Positions 33,017-41,557 of a stretch of 64,000 nt of DNA are shown here, piece after piece. The translations under genes and the position numbers were made by a program. Position 1 is the first letter of the stretch. Each line of letters opens with the position of its first letter. Source of the DNA: Bacillus sp. MUM 116 (GTDB lineage Bacteria; Bacillota; Bacilli; Bacillales; Cytobacillaceae); assembly GCF_001866655.1 (NCBI RefSeq), contig NZ_MLYR01000037.1, forward strand, positions 1-64,000. The letters are read 5' to 3'. The notes beneath the pieces are model-generated. The model worked only from the letters and a program-made list of their open reading frames with translations, ran no database searches and was not told the origin of the DNA.

Positions 33017-34498
33017 GTGGCAAATCAAGTATTAAAAATGAGTAGTAAAATAACTGAGTTTTTAAATGGAACTAAAAAACTATATATTAATGGTGAATTT
33101 GTAGAATCCTATTCTTCTAAAACATTTGAAACCTATAATCCTGCAACAGAGGAAGTTTTGGCAACAGTATATGAAGCTGGAAAAGAAGACATAAATCATG
33201 CAGTAAAGGCAGCAAAAGCTGCTTTTGAAGAGGGCACTTGGTCAAAAATGTCGGCCGCGGAACGGGCGAGATTAATCTATAAATTGGCGGACTTGGTAGA
33301 GGAACACCAGGAAGAATTGGCACAATTAGATACACTTGATAATGGAAAACCCATTCATGAAACACGGGCAGTCGATTTGCCTGGTACCATTGAACAGTTC
33401 CGTTATTTTGCCGGTTGGGCTACGAAAGTAATGGGACAAACCATCCCTGTTTCCGGTCACTACCTAAACTACACACGCCATGAACCAGTTGGCGTGGTTG
33501 GGCAGATTATTCCTTGGAATTATCCAATTAATATGGTTTCTTGGAAAGTGGCACCTGCCTTAGCTGCCGGCTGTACCATCGTCTTGAAGCCAGCTGAACA
33601 GACACCATTATCAGCCCTTTATTTTGCAGAGCTTGTTGAAAAAGCTGGTTTCCCGCCAGGTGTCATCAATATCGTCCCAGGCTTTGGCGCGATTGCTGGA
33701 AATGCCATTGTTGAACATCCGGATGTTAACAAAATTTCATTTACTGGTTCGACACCAATCGGTAAGCAAATTATGAAAAAAGCCGCTGATACGATGAAGC
33801 GATTAACCCTTGAGTTAGGCGGGAAGTCCCCTAATATTATCCTTCCAGACGCGGATCTTTCCAAAGCGATTCCGGGTGTGTTTGCTGGCATTATGTTTAA
33901 TCAAGGGGAGGTCTGCAGTGCCGGTTCACGTGTTTATGTTCATCGGGATCAATTTGATGAAGTGGTTTCCGGCATGGTGGAACTGGCGAAAAAAGTTAAA
34001 CTGGGGAATGGATTGGATGAAGAAACATCGATGGGGCCGCTTGTCTCGAAAAGACAGCAGGAGCGGGTTTTTGAATACATTAATACTGGTGTACAGGAGG
34101 GTGCAAAGATCGTTTCAGGTGGGGGCAAATCAGATATAGGATACTTTATCGAACCGACCATCTTTATAGGTGTAGAAGAGCACATGACGATTGCAAAAGA
34201 AGAAATTTTCGGACCAGTTGTCGTCGTTATGGCTTATGATACGGTTGATGAAGTAATCGAACGGGCAAATCATTCACCGTATGGACTCGGTGCAGGCATC
34301 TGGACGGAAAACGTCAAAGCTGCTCATAAAATTGCCAACCAGCTAAAATCAGGCAGTGTCTGGATCAACTGTTACGACGCTATCGACCCTGCATCTCCAT
34401 TCGGCGGCTACAAACAATCCGGATTCGGCCGCGACCTAAGCGCATACGCTCTAGAAAGCTACACAGAAATCAAAAGCGTATGGGTAAACTTGGACTAA
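33017..34498 (+). CDS. Aldehyde dehydrogenase (betaine/aminoaldehyde type)
   Basis: The ALDH has about 493 residues: IIPWNYPINMVSWKVAPALA near 165, FTGSTPIGKQIM near 240, LTLELGGKSPNI (general base Glu) near 262 and NQGEVCSAGSRVYVH (nucleophile Cys) near 297. It belongs with DhaS/BetB/PuuC-like enzymes and would oxidise the aminoaldehyde produced by the upstream transaminase. AGGAGGG ends at 33010, so the GTG at 33017 has better spacing than the ATG at 33011. The final 150 bases are C-rich, like the end of livF, and both genes are followed by a copy of the palindromic repeat. Confidence 0.9.
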   Translation: MANQVLKMSSKITEFLNGTKKLYINGEFVESYSSKTFETYNPATEEVLATVYEAGKEDINHAVKAAKAAFEEGTWSKMSAAERARLIYKLADLVEEHQEELAQLDTLDNGKPIHETRAVDLPGTIEQFRYFAGWATKVMGQTIPVSGHYLNYTRHEPVGVVGQIIPWNYPINMVSWKVAPALAAGCTIVLKPAEQTPLSALYFAELVEKAGFPPGVINIVPGFGAIAGNAIVEHPDVNKISFTGSTPIGKQIMKKAADTMKRLTLELGGKSPNIILPDADLSKAIPGVFAGIMFNQGEVCSAGSRVYVHRDQFDEVVSGMVELAKKVKLGNGLDEETSMGPLVSKRQQERVFEYINTGVQEGAKIVSGGGKSDIGYFIEPTIFIGVEEHMTIAKEEIFGPVVVVMAYDTVDEVIERANHSPYGLGAGIWTENVKAAHKIANQLKSGSVWINCYDAIDPASPFGGYKQSGFGRDLSAYALESYTEIKSVWVNLD

Positions 34499-34510
34499 TT
34501 GAACATCCGG

Positions 34511-34547
34511 CAAGATTCGGGTGGTGCATGGCATCACCCGAATCTTG
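34511..34547. repeat. Dispersed palindromic repeat, copy B
   Basis: CAAGATTCGGGTGGTG and CATCACCCGAATCTTG form a long hairpin 12 bases after the ALDH stop. Same core as copies A, C and D. The rest of the gap to 34819 (about 270 bases) shows no gene I can support. Confidence 0.8.
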
Positions 34548-34819
34548 TTGAATTTATCAATTAGATTTTTGGGGCAACGATCATCGTATGGCTTCCTAGT
34601 GCGTTGGTCTCGTTCATATGAATATCCAATGATGACTGAAAAAATAAATAGGGATAATAGAATTTTCTTAACTACTTTTTTCATTTCAAAATTACCCCGC
34701 TACTACTTTAAAATATTAAAATAATTCCTTAGTTCCCCCAATTATTCCATATTTATCTTCTAAACTCAAAACTTCAATTCTGCATATTTCTAGATTTTTA
34801 AAAAATCATCATATTTTTA

Positions 34820-35428
34820 TTGGTTAAGGCATTACCTAAAAATGGGGGTGCTTACATTGAAAACCGACAAAAAGACCATCTGCAACTTGTAAATGCCCAA
34901 ATCCGTATCAATAACTACTCGCGAACAAAAAAATTAGTTTTAGGTTCAATATTAGCCGCCCTTGCTGCCATTTTTCAATCGGCTGGAATTTTTGTCGGAT
35001 TCGGATATGCTTTTAGTATTTTAGCCACCATGCCAATCGTGCTTTCCGCAATGATTTCAATCCGTCTCGGTTTAATGTCATATGTCTTAACGATATTACT
35101 GCTACTTATCATACAACCTAGTGAATTAATCGTTTTTCCGTTCACCACCGGTCTATTGGGAATATCCTTAGGCATGGCCTTCAAGTGGTGGGAAAATTGG
35201 ATTGCCATTACCTTTTTTGGTGGAATTTCATTATCCGTTGGAATTCTGTTCTTACTATATATTGTAAAGTTTCCTGTATTGGGACCATCCGTATCTCATA
35301 CCTTTCAATTCCCGATAGTTCTTGTGATTCTGCTGTTTACTTTATTTTATAGCATGATATGGATGGGGCTGAGTAGAAAGGTTTATAAGCTGTTATTTAG
35401 AACCACGATAAAACGCAGAAGTTTTTAA
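34820..35428 (+). CDS. Integral membrane protein, possibly ECF-type S component
   Basis: The predicted protein has up to 202 residues. After a polar N-terminus, five or six hydrophobic helices begin at TKKLVLGSILAALAAIFQSA near residue 37. The layout (about 170 residues of core, compact helices, small-residue-rich helix 1) resembles ECF transporter substrate-capture subunits, but no signature fixes this. The start is uncertain: the TTG at 34820 lacks a clear ribosome site, while GGGGG at 34844 precedes an ATT codon in frame and an out-of-frame TTG. It lies 17 bases before the xdhC-like gene and may belong to that operon. Confidence 0.6.
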   Translation: MVKALPKNGGAYIENRQKDHLQLVNAQIRINNYSRTKKLVLGSILAALAAIFQSAGIFVGFGYAFSILATMPIVLSAMISIRLGLMSYVLTILLLLIIQPSELIVFPFTTGLLGISLGMAFKWWENWIAITFFGGISLSVGILFLLYIVKFPVLGPSVSHTFQFPIVLVILLFTLFYSMIWMGLSRKVYKLLFRTTIKRRSF

Positions 35429-35445
35429 AAAAGGGAGTAATGTAA

Positions 35446-36501
35446 ATGTCACGATTGCTAGAATTTCGAACAATCTTTCAAACTATAAAATTGGCCTGGG
35501 AGCAGAAAAAAAAGGCCGTAATGGTCTTGTTAATCGGGGTGAATGGATCTGCTTATCGGCTACCCGGTACAAAAATGATGATGACCGATGACGGAGAAAT
35601 GAACGGTACGATTAGCGGAGGATGTTTAGAAAGCGATATATTCGCTTATGCAGAAAAAGCCTTTAAAGAAGATATTCCACTTATTCAAAAGTATGATTTA
35701 AATGAAAATGAAATATGGAGTTTGGGAATTGGCTGTAAAGGTTCATTAGAAATTTTCATTCTTCCGGTTTATGAGGATGATCTATTTTGGGAGACGACGG
35801 AGAAGTTCCTGAAAGAAGATGGAGAATTTGCTTTTATCCTGGAGGTTCCAACAGGTACAAAGGCAATCATTGCGAAAGATGGAGAAATTATAGAAGCCAA
35901 TGGTTCGTTGCTGCCTCCTCATGTGTACCAATTGGCGTTAACTAGCATGAAATCCCAAACCCGCGCTGAAATCATGATTTCAGAAGGACGCCGTTTTGTC
36001 ATTGATGTGATTCGTTCAAGTCAACGCTTATTCATCGCTGGTGCGGGAAAAGATGCAATTCCTGTAGCCGATTTGGCCGCAAAAGCTGGTTTTACCGTCA
36101 CAGTATTAGATCCACGCAGTGAATTTAATAATGAACGGTATTTCCCTCATGCTGCACATCTTATCGAAGATCCAGAATCCCTTGATCCAGCAAATGTACG
36201 TAACGCCTGGTGGGTGATCATGAATCATTTACAATATCGTGATGAAGCTGCACTACAGCTAGCCTTAAAAAGTAATCCAAAATATGTCGGTGTTTTGGGT
36301 CCAATCTCACGGACGAAGGAAATGCTGGAAAATTTGGGTAAATATCCTTCTGTGTTTAATAAAATCCATTCTCCGGTTGGATTAGATATTGGCGCCGAAA
36401 CAATGGAAGAAGTGGCCGTAAGTATTGTGTCAGAACTCATGATGGTTCGGTCGATGAAATCCGGAGCATCGTTGAAAGGAAAAGGAAAAATTCATGCCTA
36501 A
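35446..36501 (+). CDS. XdhC/CoxI-family molybdenum hydroxylase maturation protein
   Basis: The 351-residue protein has an N-terminal XdhC_CoxI domain (GVNGSAYRLPGTKMMMTDDG near residue 30, GTISGGCLESD near 57, LGIGCKGSLEIFI near 97) and a C-terminal Rossmann domain (LFIAGAGKDAIPVADLAAKA near 193). XdhC proteins help insert sulfurated molybdenum cofactor into xanthine-dehydrogenase-type enzymes. It overlaps the next gene by 8 bases. This pair parallels B. subtilis PucA-PucB, but no hydroxylase subunit gene is found in the window. Confidence 0.88.
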   Translation: MSRLLEFRTIFQTIKLAWEQKKKAVMVLLIGVNGSAYRLPGTKMMMTDDGEMNGTISGGCLESDIFAYAEKAFKEDIPLIQKYDLNENEIWSLGIGCKGSLEIFILPVYEDDLFWETTEKFLKEDGEFAFILEVPTGTKAIIAKDGEIIEANGSLLPPHVYQLALTSMKSQTRAEIMISEGRRFVIDVIRSSQRLFIAGAGKDAIPVADLAAKAGFTVTVLDPRSEFNNERYFPHAAHLIEDPESLDPANVRNAWWVIMNHLQYRDEAALQLALKSNPKYVGVLGPISRTKEMLENLGKYPSVFNKIHSPVGLDIGAETMEEVAVSIVSELMMVRSMKSGASLKGKGKIHA

Positions 36502-37111
36502 AATTGGGGCAATTATACTTGCCTCTGGAATGTCCAGAAGGATGGGCCAGCCAAAGCTATTATTACCTTTAGGGGGAAAACCGCTTTTTCGATACCCGAT
36601 TGAACTTGCCAAAAGACAGCAACTTTATCCAATTGTTTTCGTCGCAGGAGAGCATTTTGAAGTTTTTAAAATACATGCAGCTGATTTGGCAGAAGTCGAA
36701 TTCATTAAGAATGAAAATTACAGAACTGGGATGTCTTCGTCTTTAAAATTAGGAATTGAAAAAATAGAGGGCAGAGTGAATGCGGCATTTATTTTTTTAG
36801 CCGATCAGCCCTTTGTTCAGGATTTGGTTGTTCAAACATCAATCCAAGAGTATGAAAAGGAAATGTCCAAAGGAGGAGTACGGATTGTCCGCCCTCAATA
36901 TATGAGTGATTTAGGCCACCCCATCTTGCTTGATAAAAGTTTATTCTCTGAATTTCTTGGTTTGGAAGGGGATCAAGGTGGAAAAGAAATTATAAAAAAA
37001 TATCAAGTTAATACTAGGATTTTAAATTTTACAGAATCCATTTGGGGGATGGATATTGATACAGCACAGGACTATCAAAACGCAAACAGTATGGTTAATA
37101 GAAATAACTGA
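36494..37111 (+). CDS. MobA-like nucleotidyltransferase (molybdenum cofactor cytidylyltransferase, MocA/PucB type)
   Basis: The 205-residue protein starts with the nucleotide-binding motif AIILASGMSRRMGQPKLLLP near residue 7, and has NYRTGMSSSLKLGIE near 76 and FLADQPFVQ near 98. It is of the NTP_transf_3 type that forms the CTP or GTP dinucleotide of molybdopterin. The 8-base overlap with the xdhC-like gene supports joint function in maturing a molybdenum hydroxylase encoded elsewhere. Confidence 0.87.
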   Translation: MPKIGAIILASGMSRRMGQPKLLLPLGGKPLFRYPIELAKRQQLYPIVFVAGEHFEVFKIHAADLAEVEFIKNENYRTGMSSSLKLGIEKIEGRVNAAFIFLADQPFVQDLVVQTSIQEYEKEMSKGGVRIVRPQYMSDLGHPILLDKSLFSEFLGLEGDQGGKEIIKKYQVNTRILNFTESIWGMDIDTAQDYQNANSMVNRNN

Positions 37112-37272
37112 TTTATCATTCCACTTCAAAAAATCCTATCCTGGTTTGGTCTTTGCGTAAGTTTCTTATGGATTGCGTCCTCATCCAATAGCGCCTTATT
37201 ATCGGTAGTTTGTATGGCGCTTGCGATAGATAGAAGTTGCCGAATTGAAAACAAATCAAGTAATACTATAAT

Positions 37273-37315
37273 CGACACAAATCGGGTGGTGCCTGACACC
37301 ACCCGATTTGTGTCG
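37273..37315. repeat. Dispersed palindromic repeat, copy C (perfect)
   Basis: Arm CGACACAAATCGGGTGGTG is followed by five bases and its exact reverse complement: 19-bp arms without a mismatch. It lies in the gap between the mobA-like gene and the aromatic cluster. The rest of 37112-37356 shows nothing else. Confidence 0.85.
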
Positions 37316-37399
37316 AAAAGCTTCTTGTAGATCCAAAAGTACTTCTGAAAATTCTGTTGACTTATCTTGCAAATGGTATGATATTATAAATATAAAACA

Positions 37400-37419
37400 A
37401 TGTTTCATCTATAAAACAA
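37400..37419. promoter_or_regulatory. Candidate IclR operator, site 1
   Basis: ATGTTTCATCTATAAAACAA, 23 bases before the hydrolase start, aligns with sites at 39284 and 40829. A TTGACT at 37357 is a possible -35 for this transcript. Confidence 0.5.
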
Positions 37420-37441
37420 TATAGAAAAGGAAGTGAAAAAA

Positions 37442-38263
37442 ATGGCTTTTATGCAAGTAAATGATTTAACCATTCATTATGAAATAGAGGGAAACGGAAA
37501 GCCTTTAATTATTTTACACGGGATGGGGAATAATTCACAATCATGGAAAAAACAGCTGAAGGGGTTATCCGAACAATTTACCGTCATTGCATGGGATGCG
37601 CCAGGATATGGGAAGAGTTCCGACCCAAAAGAAGAGCTGAGGGAATTTAAGGAATTTGCCAATGTTTTAAAAGGATTTATTGATAAACTTGGATTTGAAT
37701 CCGTCATCCTTCTTGGTCATTCAATGGGATCGGCGATTGCAATTGACTTTTGTTCACGTTTTCCTGATTTAGTGGAGGCGCTGATTATTTCGGATGCAAC
37801 AAGAGGTTCAGCGGCATTAAGTAAAGAAGAAAATGAAAGCAAACTAAAAAATCGAGTAAATAACATTGAAACATTAACACCAGAAGAGATTGCAAAACTC
37901 CGTGTAAAAAGCCTGCTCTCACCGGAGCCTAATACCGAAGTATTAAAGGAAGTGGAAAGAATCTATTCCCAAATAAGGCCAATGGGTTTCCGTTCGGTTG
38001 CATATTCCCTTTATCATTTAAATAATATGGACCTATTATCCACCATTCAGGTTCCTACTCTAGTAATTTGCGGGGAATTTGACAAAGTCACACCAGTAGA
38101 AGAATCACAGATTTTCCATGAAAATATACAAGGTTCAAAATTAGTCATTATTCCTGGGACAGGGCATTTGTGTTATCAAGAAGCACCAGATACTTTTAAT
38201 GCTATTATCCTGGATTTTGCGAATGTTTTAAAAAATCAAAAGGATGTTCCGGTCAATCAATAA
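37442..38263 (+). CDS. Alpha/beta hydrolase (meta-cleavage-product or enol-lactone hydrolase type)
   Basis: The 273-residue alpha/beta hydrolase has the oxyanion segment LHGMGNNSQSW near residue 24, the nucleophile elbow LLGHSMGSAIAI (Ser near 96), acid CGEFDKVTPVEES near 213 and His in PGTGHLCYQEAP near 242. It looks like MhpC/PcaD-type enzymes of aromatic degradation. The ATG at 37442 is chosen because AAAAGGAAG lies about eight bases upstream; a GTG nine bases earlier is possible. Clustered with the IclR gene and an extradiol dioxygenase, it may hydrolyse the ring-cleavage product. Confidence 0.82.
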   Translation: MAFMQVNDLTIHYEIEGNGKPLIILHGMGNNSQSWKKQLKGLSEQFTVIAWDAPGYGKSSDPKEELREFKEFANVLKGFIDKLGFESVILLGHSMGSAIAIDFCSRFPDLVEALIISDATRGSAALSKEENESKLKNRVNNIETLTPEEIAKLRVKSLLSPEPNTEVLKEVERIYSQIRPMGFRSVAYSLYHLNNMDLLSTIQVPTLVICGEFDKVTPVEESQIFHENIQGSKLVIIPGTGHLCYQEAPDTFNAIILDFANVLKNQKDVPVNQ

Positions 38264-38353
38264 AATATTTCAAGGACATCTACCCATTTTTGCTGAAAAT
38301 TTGATAAAATTGTAAAAACAAGCATGTTATTAACATTAAGATGGTGAAAGTTT

Positions 38354-39136
38354 ATGGCAAAAGATGAAAAAGAACGTTATAACGCCAATTCCTTGGTTAG
38401 GGGATTGGAAATTTTAAAGCTTTTTAGTGAGGAGCGTCCAACTTTATCCTTAGTGGAAATTGCCAAAGAATTGGATGTAAGCCGTACGGTCCCTTTTCGA
38501 CTATTGTACACCCTTCAATCACTTGGATATCTTCATCAAGATGAAAATACGAAGCGGTATAGTTTAACTCCTAAAGTATTAGAGTTAGGTTTTTCTTTTC
38601 TTAGTACATTAAAGCTGCCGGAAATTGCTCAGCCTTATATGGAAAGATTGAGGGATGAAACCGGAGCATCCTGCCATTTATCGATTTTGGATGGCAATGA
38701 GGTTGTTTATGTTGGCAGTGCGCCGGCACGAGGGGTTTCGGCCGTAACGGTTAATATCGGATTGAGACTGCCTGCTCATGCTGTTGCAAATGGAAAAGTT
38801 CAGCTTGCCTATCAGCCGCAGGAACGTTTAAATCAAATCTTATATGGTTCCAACCTAAAACCTTTCACGGAGCGAACGCAAACAGATTATATTGATTTTC
38901 AGCAGGAGCTTTCGGTGATTCGCGAGCAGGGGTATGCGATGACAAAAGGTGAACTGCATCAAGGGATCCAATCAGTAGCCGCTCCTATATTTGATCGCAG
39001 TGGGAAAGTAATGGCGGCAATTAATGTTGTGGCCAACGAGACCATTTTTCACAATGAATTTATTGAAAAAGTGGCAATTCCAAAGGTACTTGAAATCTCC
39101 AAAGTATTATCCGGATTTTTGGGATTCCATTCATAA
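38354..39136 (+). CDS. IclR-family transcriptional regulator
   Basis: The 260-residue regulator has an N-terminal winged helix (10-75; VRGLEILKLFSEERPTLSLV, then ELDVSRTVPFRLLYTLQSLG) and a C-terminal IclR effector domain (90-255; LPAHAVANGKVQLAY; QGIQSVAAPIFDRSGKVMAA). IclR proteins often control aromatic catabolism and bind compounds of the pathway. It lies 90 bases after the hydrolase gene. Palindromes at 37400, 39282 and 40829 are its likely sites. Confidence 0.93.
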   Translation: MAKDEKERYNANSLVRGLEILKLFSEERPTLSLVEIAKELDVSRTVPFRLLYTLQSLGYLHQDENTKRYSLTPKVLELGFSFLSTLKLPEIAQPYMERLRDETGASCHLSILDGNEVVYVGSAPARGVSAVTVNIGLRLPAHAVANGKVQLAYQPQERLNQILYGSNLKPFTERTQTDYIDFQQELSVIREQGYAMTKGELHQGIQSVAAPIFDRSGKVMAAINVVANETIFHNEFIEKVAIPKVLEISKVLSGFLGFHS

Positions 39137-39145
39137 GAAAAAAAG

Positions 39146-39175
39146 AAAGCTTGCGTGAATCGCAAGCTTTTTTTA
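39146..39175 (+). terminator. Terminator of the IclR gene
   Basis: AAAGCTTGCG pairs with CGCAAGCTTT around TGAAT, followed by TTTTA. Confidence 0.92.
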
Positions 39176-39182
39176 TTTAAAA

Positions 39183-39202
39183 ATGTTTTATATAAGAAAC
39201 GT
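39183..39202. promoter_or_regulatory. Degenerate IclR-type site upstream of the MFS promoter
   Basis: ATGTTTTATATAAGAAACGT resembles the 39284 site in its left half and partly in the right. It lies about 35 bases before the -35 hexamer. Weak. Confidence 0.3.
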
Positions 39203-39236
39203 ATTTTTGTTTGATAACATAAATATAGTTTTTTTG

Positions 39237-39265
39237 TTGACATAATTTTCGTAAAATTTTAAAAT
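39237..39265 (+). promoter_or_regulatory. SigA promoter of the MFS transporter gene
   Basis: TTGACA, 17 bases, TAAAAT. Confidence 0.75.
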
Positions 39266-39281
39266 AAAAACATAAGCAAAA

Positions 39282-39305
39282 CTATGTTTTATATTTAAAA
39301 CATAG
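39282..39305. promoter_or_regulatory. Candidate IclR operator, site 2 (perfect palindrome)
   Basis: Core ATGTTTTATATTTAAAACAT, with one further CT/AG pair outside, has 10-bp perfect arms. ATGTTT begins 19 bases after the -10 hexamer, exactly as at the 40782 promoter. Confidence 0.65.
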
Positions 39306-39428
39306 CGATGCCTTTTTTAAAAAAAGGAGGAGTACTAGTTCATTTTTTTGCAAATTATTGTAAAGTTATAAAATCAATTTTGGAAGCGTGTACATTTGGC
39401 ATCGGTAAAAACAAAAAGGGGTGTTTTT

Positions 39429-40706
39429 ATGTTAAAAAGCAACAAAAGGTGGATCTATATTGCTGTACCGATTTTCTTTTTTTGGTTTTTCGGGCAAATT
39501 GATAAATTAGGTATTTCAATCATCCAGACGGATCAGGGATTCCTGAATGATTTGGGATTAACGGGTGCCGATAAAATGGCGAAAATCGGAATGATTACCT
39601 TTGTTTTTACAATTTCTTATGCCTTTTCAAATGTATTTTGGGGATTTATCATCGACAAACTGGGAGCAAGGAAAACCGGAATCTTTGGTCTAATCGTCTG
39701 GGCCATTACAATGGTAATTGGTGGATTATCGACTTCTTATGAGATGTTTATTGTGAGCCGGATCATATTGGGAATCGGTGAAGGGATGATGATCCCAATA
39801 TGCGGAAAATTTATTTCCAACTGGTTTAATCAGCGTGAGTTTGGTAAAGCCCAATCTTCATGGCTTGCCGGAAACTATTTTGGTCCTGCATGTGGTGCTG
39901 TTATTATTACGACTGTCATTGCCACTTTTCATTGGCATGCTGCTTTTTTCTTTCTTGCCGGGTTTAACCTTTTAATCGTACTGCCAATGTTTATCTTCCT
40001 TACTCGGGATACTCCCGAAGAACATCCACGACTTGATAAAAGTGAATTAGCCTATATACGCCAGAATGATTCATCCGTAAACATGAAAAAACAAAACTTT
40101 GCTCAAGACTTCCGTTATTGGATTGTCTGGTTTGGAATGTTAGTGGCTTCCTTCTTATTCTTTGGAATTAGTGTTTGGCTTCCGACTTATTTAGTTGGAG
40201 CAAAAGGTTTTTCGAAAGAGGCTATGACCGGAATTACCTCCTTATCTTGGCTTTTTGCTTTAGGTTTCGTCGTTCTCTGTGGAATTTTGTCCGATAAGAC
40301 AAAGCGTCCAAGCTTACTTGCTACCATTTTATTTATGTTAACCGCATTATTTTTAACTATTGCCATTTTGACTCCACAACCTGTAGTGGCCGGTGTATGT
40401 ATGGGCTTAGCTATGGGTGCTCAAGGAGGAGTCTTCCATTTAAGTAATTTATTTATTGTCAAATTTTCAACTCCGGAAACAGCGGGACGCGCAGCTGGAT
40501 TAATGGGTTTCACCAACATTCTCGGAGGCTTTTCAAGCTATATCATGGGTTGGATGGTCGATCTTTCGCATGGAGACTTTGGCCCATCGATTGTGATGTT
40601 AATTATTACTTCTGCACTCGGATTCATCGCATACCTCTTTACATTGAAAAAAGAAGCTGAGGAAATCAAAATTGAAAAAATGTCTAATAACCAAGTTACG
40701 GCATAA
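39429..40706 (+). CDS. MFS transporter, anion:cation symporter type
   Basis: The 425-residue transporter has 12 predicted helices. IDKLGISIIQTDQGFLNDLG after TM1 and the TM2-3 loop WGFIIDKLGARKTG near residue 77 are typical of the ACS family, which imports organic anions such as hydroxyphenylacetate, phthalate or hexuronates. The ATG at 39429 follows AAAGGGGTG; an earlier in-frame ATG has no ribosome site. Its promoter carries the best candidate IclR operator, so it probably imports the aromatic acid degraded by the cluster. Confidence 0.87.
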   Translation: MLKSNKRWIYIAVPIFFFWFFGQIDKLGISIIQTDQGFLNDLGLTGADKMAKIGMITFVFTISYAFSNVFWGFIIDKLGARKTGIFGLIVWAITMVIGGLSTSYEMFIVSRIILGIGEGMMIPICGKFISNWFNQREFGKAQSSWLAGNYFGPACGAVIITTVIATFHWHAAFFFLAGFNLLIVLPMFIFLTRDTPEEHPRLDKSELAYIRQNDSSVNMKKQNFAQDFRYWIVWFGMLVASFLFFGISVWLPTYLVGAKGFSKEAMTGITSLSWLFALGFVVLCGILSDKTKRPSLLATILFMLTALFLTIAILTPQPVVAGVCMGLAMGAQGGVFHLSNLFIVKFSTPETAGRAAGLMGFTNILGGFSSYIMGWMVDLSHGDFGPSIVMLIITSALGFIAYLFTLKKEAEEIKIEKMSNNQVTA

Positions 40707-40781
40707 AATCTCCACATTTCATGTTGATTGTTACCTATATAAAACGTATTTTTATATTTAAAAATTTCTCAATATTTATAA

Positions 40782-40810
40782 TTGACAATTATAATGTTGA
40801 GATTTAATAT
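40782..40810 (+). promoter_or_regulatory. SigA promoter of the aromatic-degradation operon
   Basis: TTGACA, 17 bases, TAATAT. Confidence 0.75.
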
Positions 40811-40828
40811 TAGATTATAAAGAAAACA

Positions 40829-40848
40829 ATGTTTCAAATATAAAACAT
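40829..40848. promoter_or_regulatory. Candidate IclR operator, site 3
   Basis: ATGTTTCAAATATAAAACAT begins 19 bases after the -10, the same geometry as site 2. Confidence 0.65.
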
Positions 40849-40867
40849 AAACTGAGGAGTGTTGAGA

Positions 40868-41404
40868 ATGACTACTGAAAAATTTAATTTGGCTGAATTT
40901 GAAAAGAAATATGTTGCGAGATTAAATGACCGTACTTTAGATTGGAACGTTTTAAAATTTCAGGAAGAAATCGATCCAACTTATCGCAGGGCACAAATGA
41001 GATACATCGGCCGCGGTGCTACAGCTAACAACGATGCGAATGTTATCCAAGCTGAACACTTTACATTAAGCACAATGGTTTTACCAGCAGGATGCCAGGG
41101 ACCGCTTCATTTACATGATGATGTCGAAGAAGTTTTCTTCGTCATTAAAGGAAGCATCACAGCACTTATTCAAGAAGAAGGCAGTGATGAAGTTCATGAA
41201 ATCGTTTTAAATGAAAGGGATTGCATCAGCTCACCCCCTGGAGTATACCGCGGACTTCGAAATGACAGTGATGAAGAAGCATTAATGCTTGTTATGCTGG
41301 GAGCGGTTAAGCCAAATCTTCCAACGTATCCAAAAGGAAGTGCATTGGAAGAACTTCGTATCAATCGCGCAAAGGAAAGAGAAGCAATCATTAAAGGAAA
41401 TTAA
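40868..41404 (+). CDS. Cupin-domain protein
   Basis: The 178-residue single cupin has motif 1 GPLHLHDDVEEVFFVIKGS near residue 78 (two His and a Glu for metal) and motif 2 SSPPGVYRGLRNDS near 122, where the usual metal His is replaced (YRGL). Only three ligands are thus obvious. It is the first gene of the operon after the promoter at 40782. It might be an isomerase, a dioxygenase-like enzyme or an accessory protein. The ATG at 40868 follows GAGGAG. A long hairpin separates it from the next gene. Confidence 0.8.
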   Translation: MTTEKFNLAEFEKKYVARLNDRTLDWNVLKFQEEIDPTYRRAQMRYIGRGATANNDANVIQAEHFTLSTMVLPAGCQGPLHLHDDVEEVFFVIKGSITALIQEEGSDEVHEIVLNERDCISSPPGVYRGLRNDSDEEALMLVMLGAVKPNLPTYPKGSALEELRINRAKEREAIIKGN

Positions 41405-41468
41405 TTTGAAAATTAGGCAGTTGTTTCTTTGCTAAAACAAACTCCCTGATTGTTGTAAAAGACTTGTT

Positions 41469-41513
41469 TGACAAGGATGGTCCTCTTATTTCTATACAGG
41501 ATCATCCTTGTCA
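41469..41513 (+). other. Intercistronic hairpin
   Basis: TGACAAGGATG pairs with CATCCTTGTCA, with further TCC/GGA pairing inside. There is no T tract, so RNA processing or stabilisation of the cupin mRNA is more likely than termination. Confidence 0.5.
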
Positions 41514-41557
41514 GCTTTATAAAAGAAATTTGGGGTTGAACTAATGGAGGTGGCATC

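Noticed and set aside
34548-34819. Possible gene in the gap after the ALDH
   Set aside because: Short frames on both strands (to about 77 codons) lack ribosome sites and recognisable content; only palindromic repeat copy B is supported nearby.
39308-39502. 64-codon ORF after an AAAGGAGG-like site upstream of the MFS gene
   Set aside because: It has a plausible ribosome site but overlaps the MFS start by 74 bases in another frame, and the sequence is low-complexity and unlike any protein I know. A regulatory upstream ORF cannot be fully excluded.
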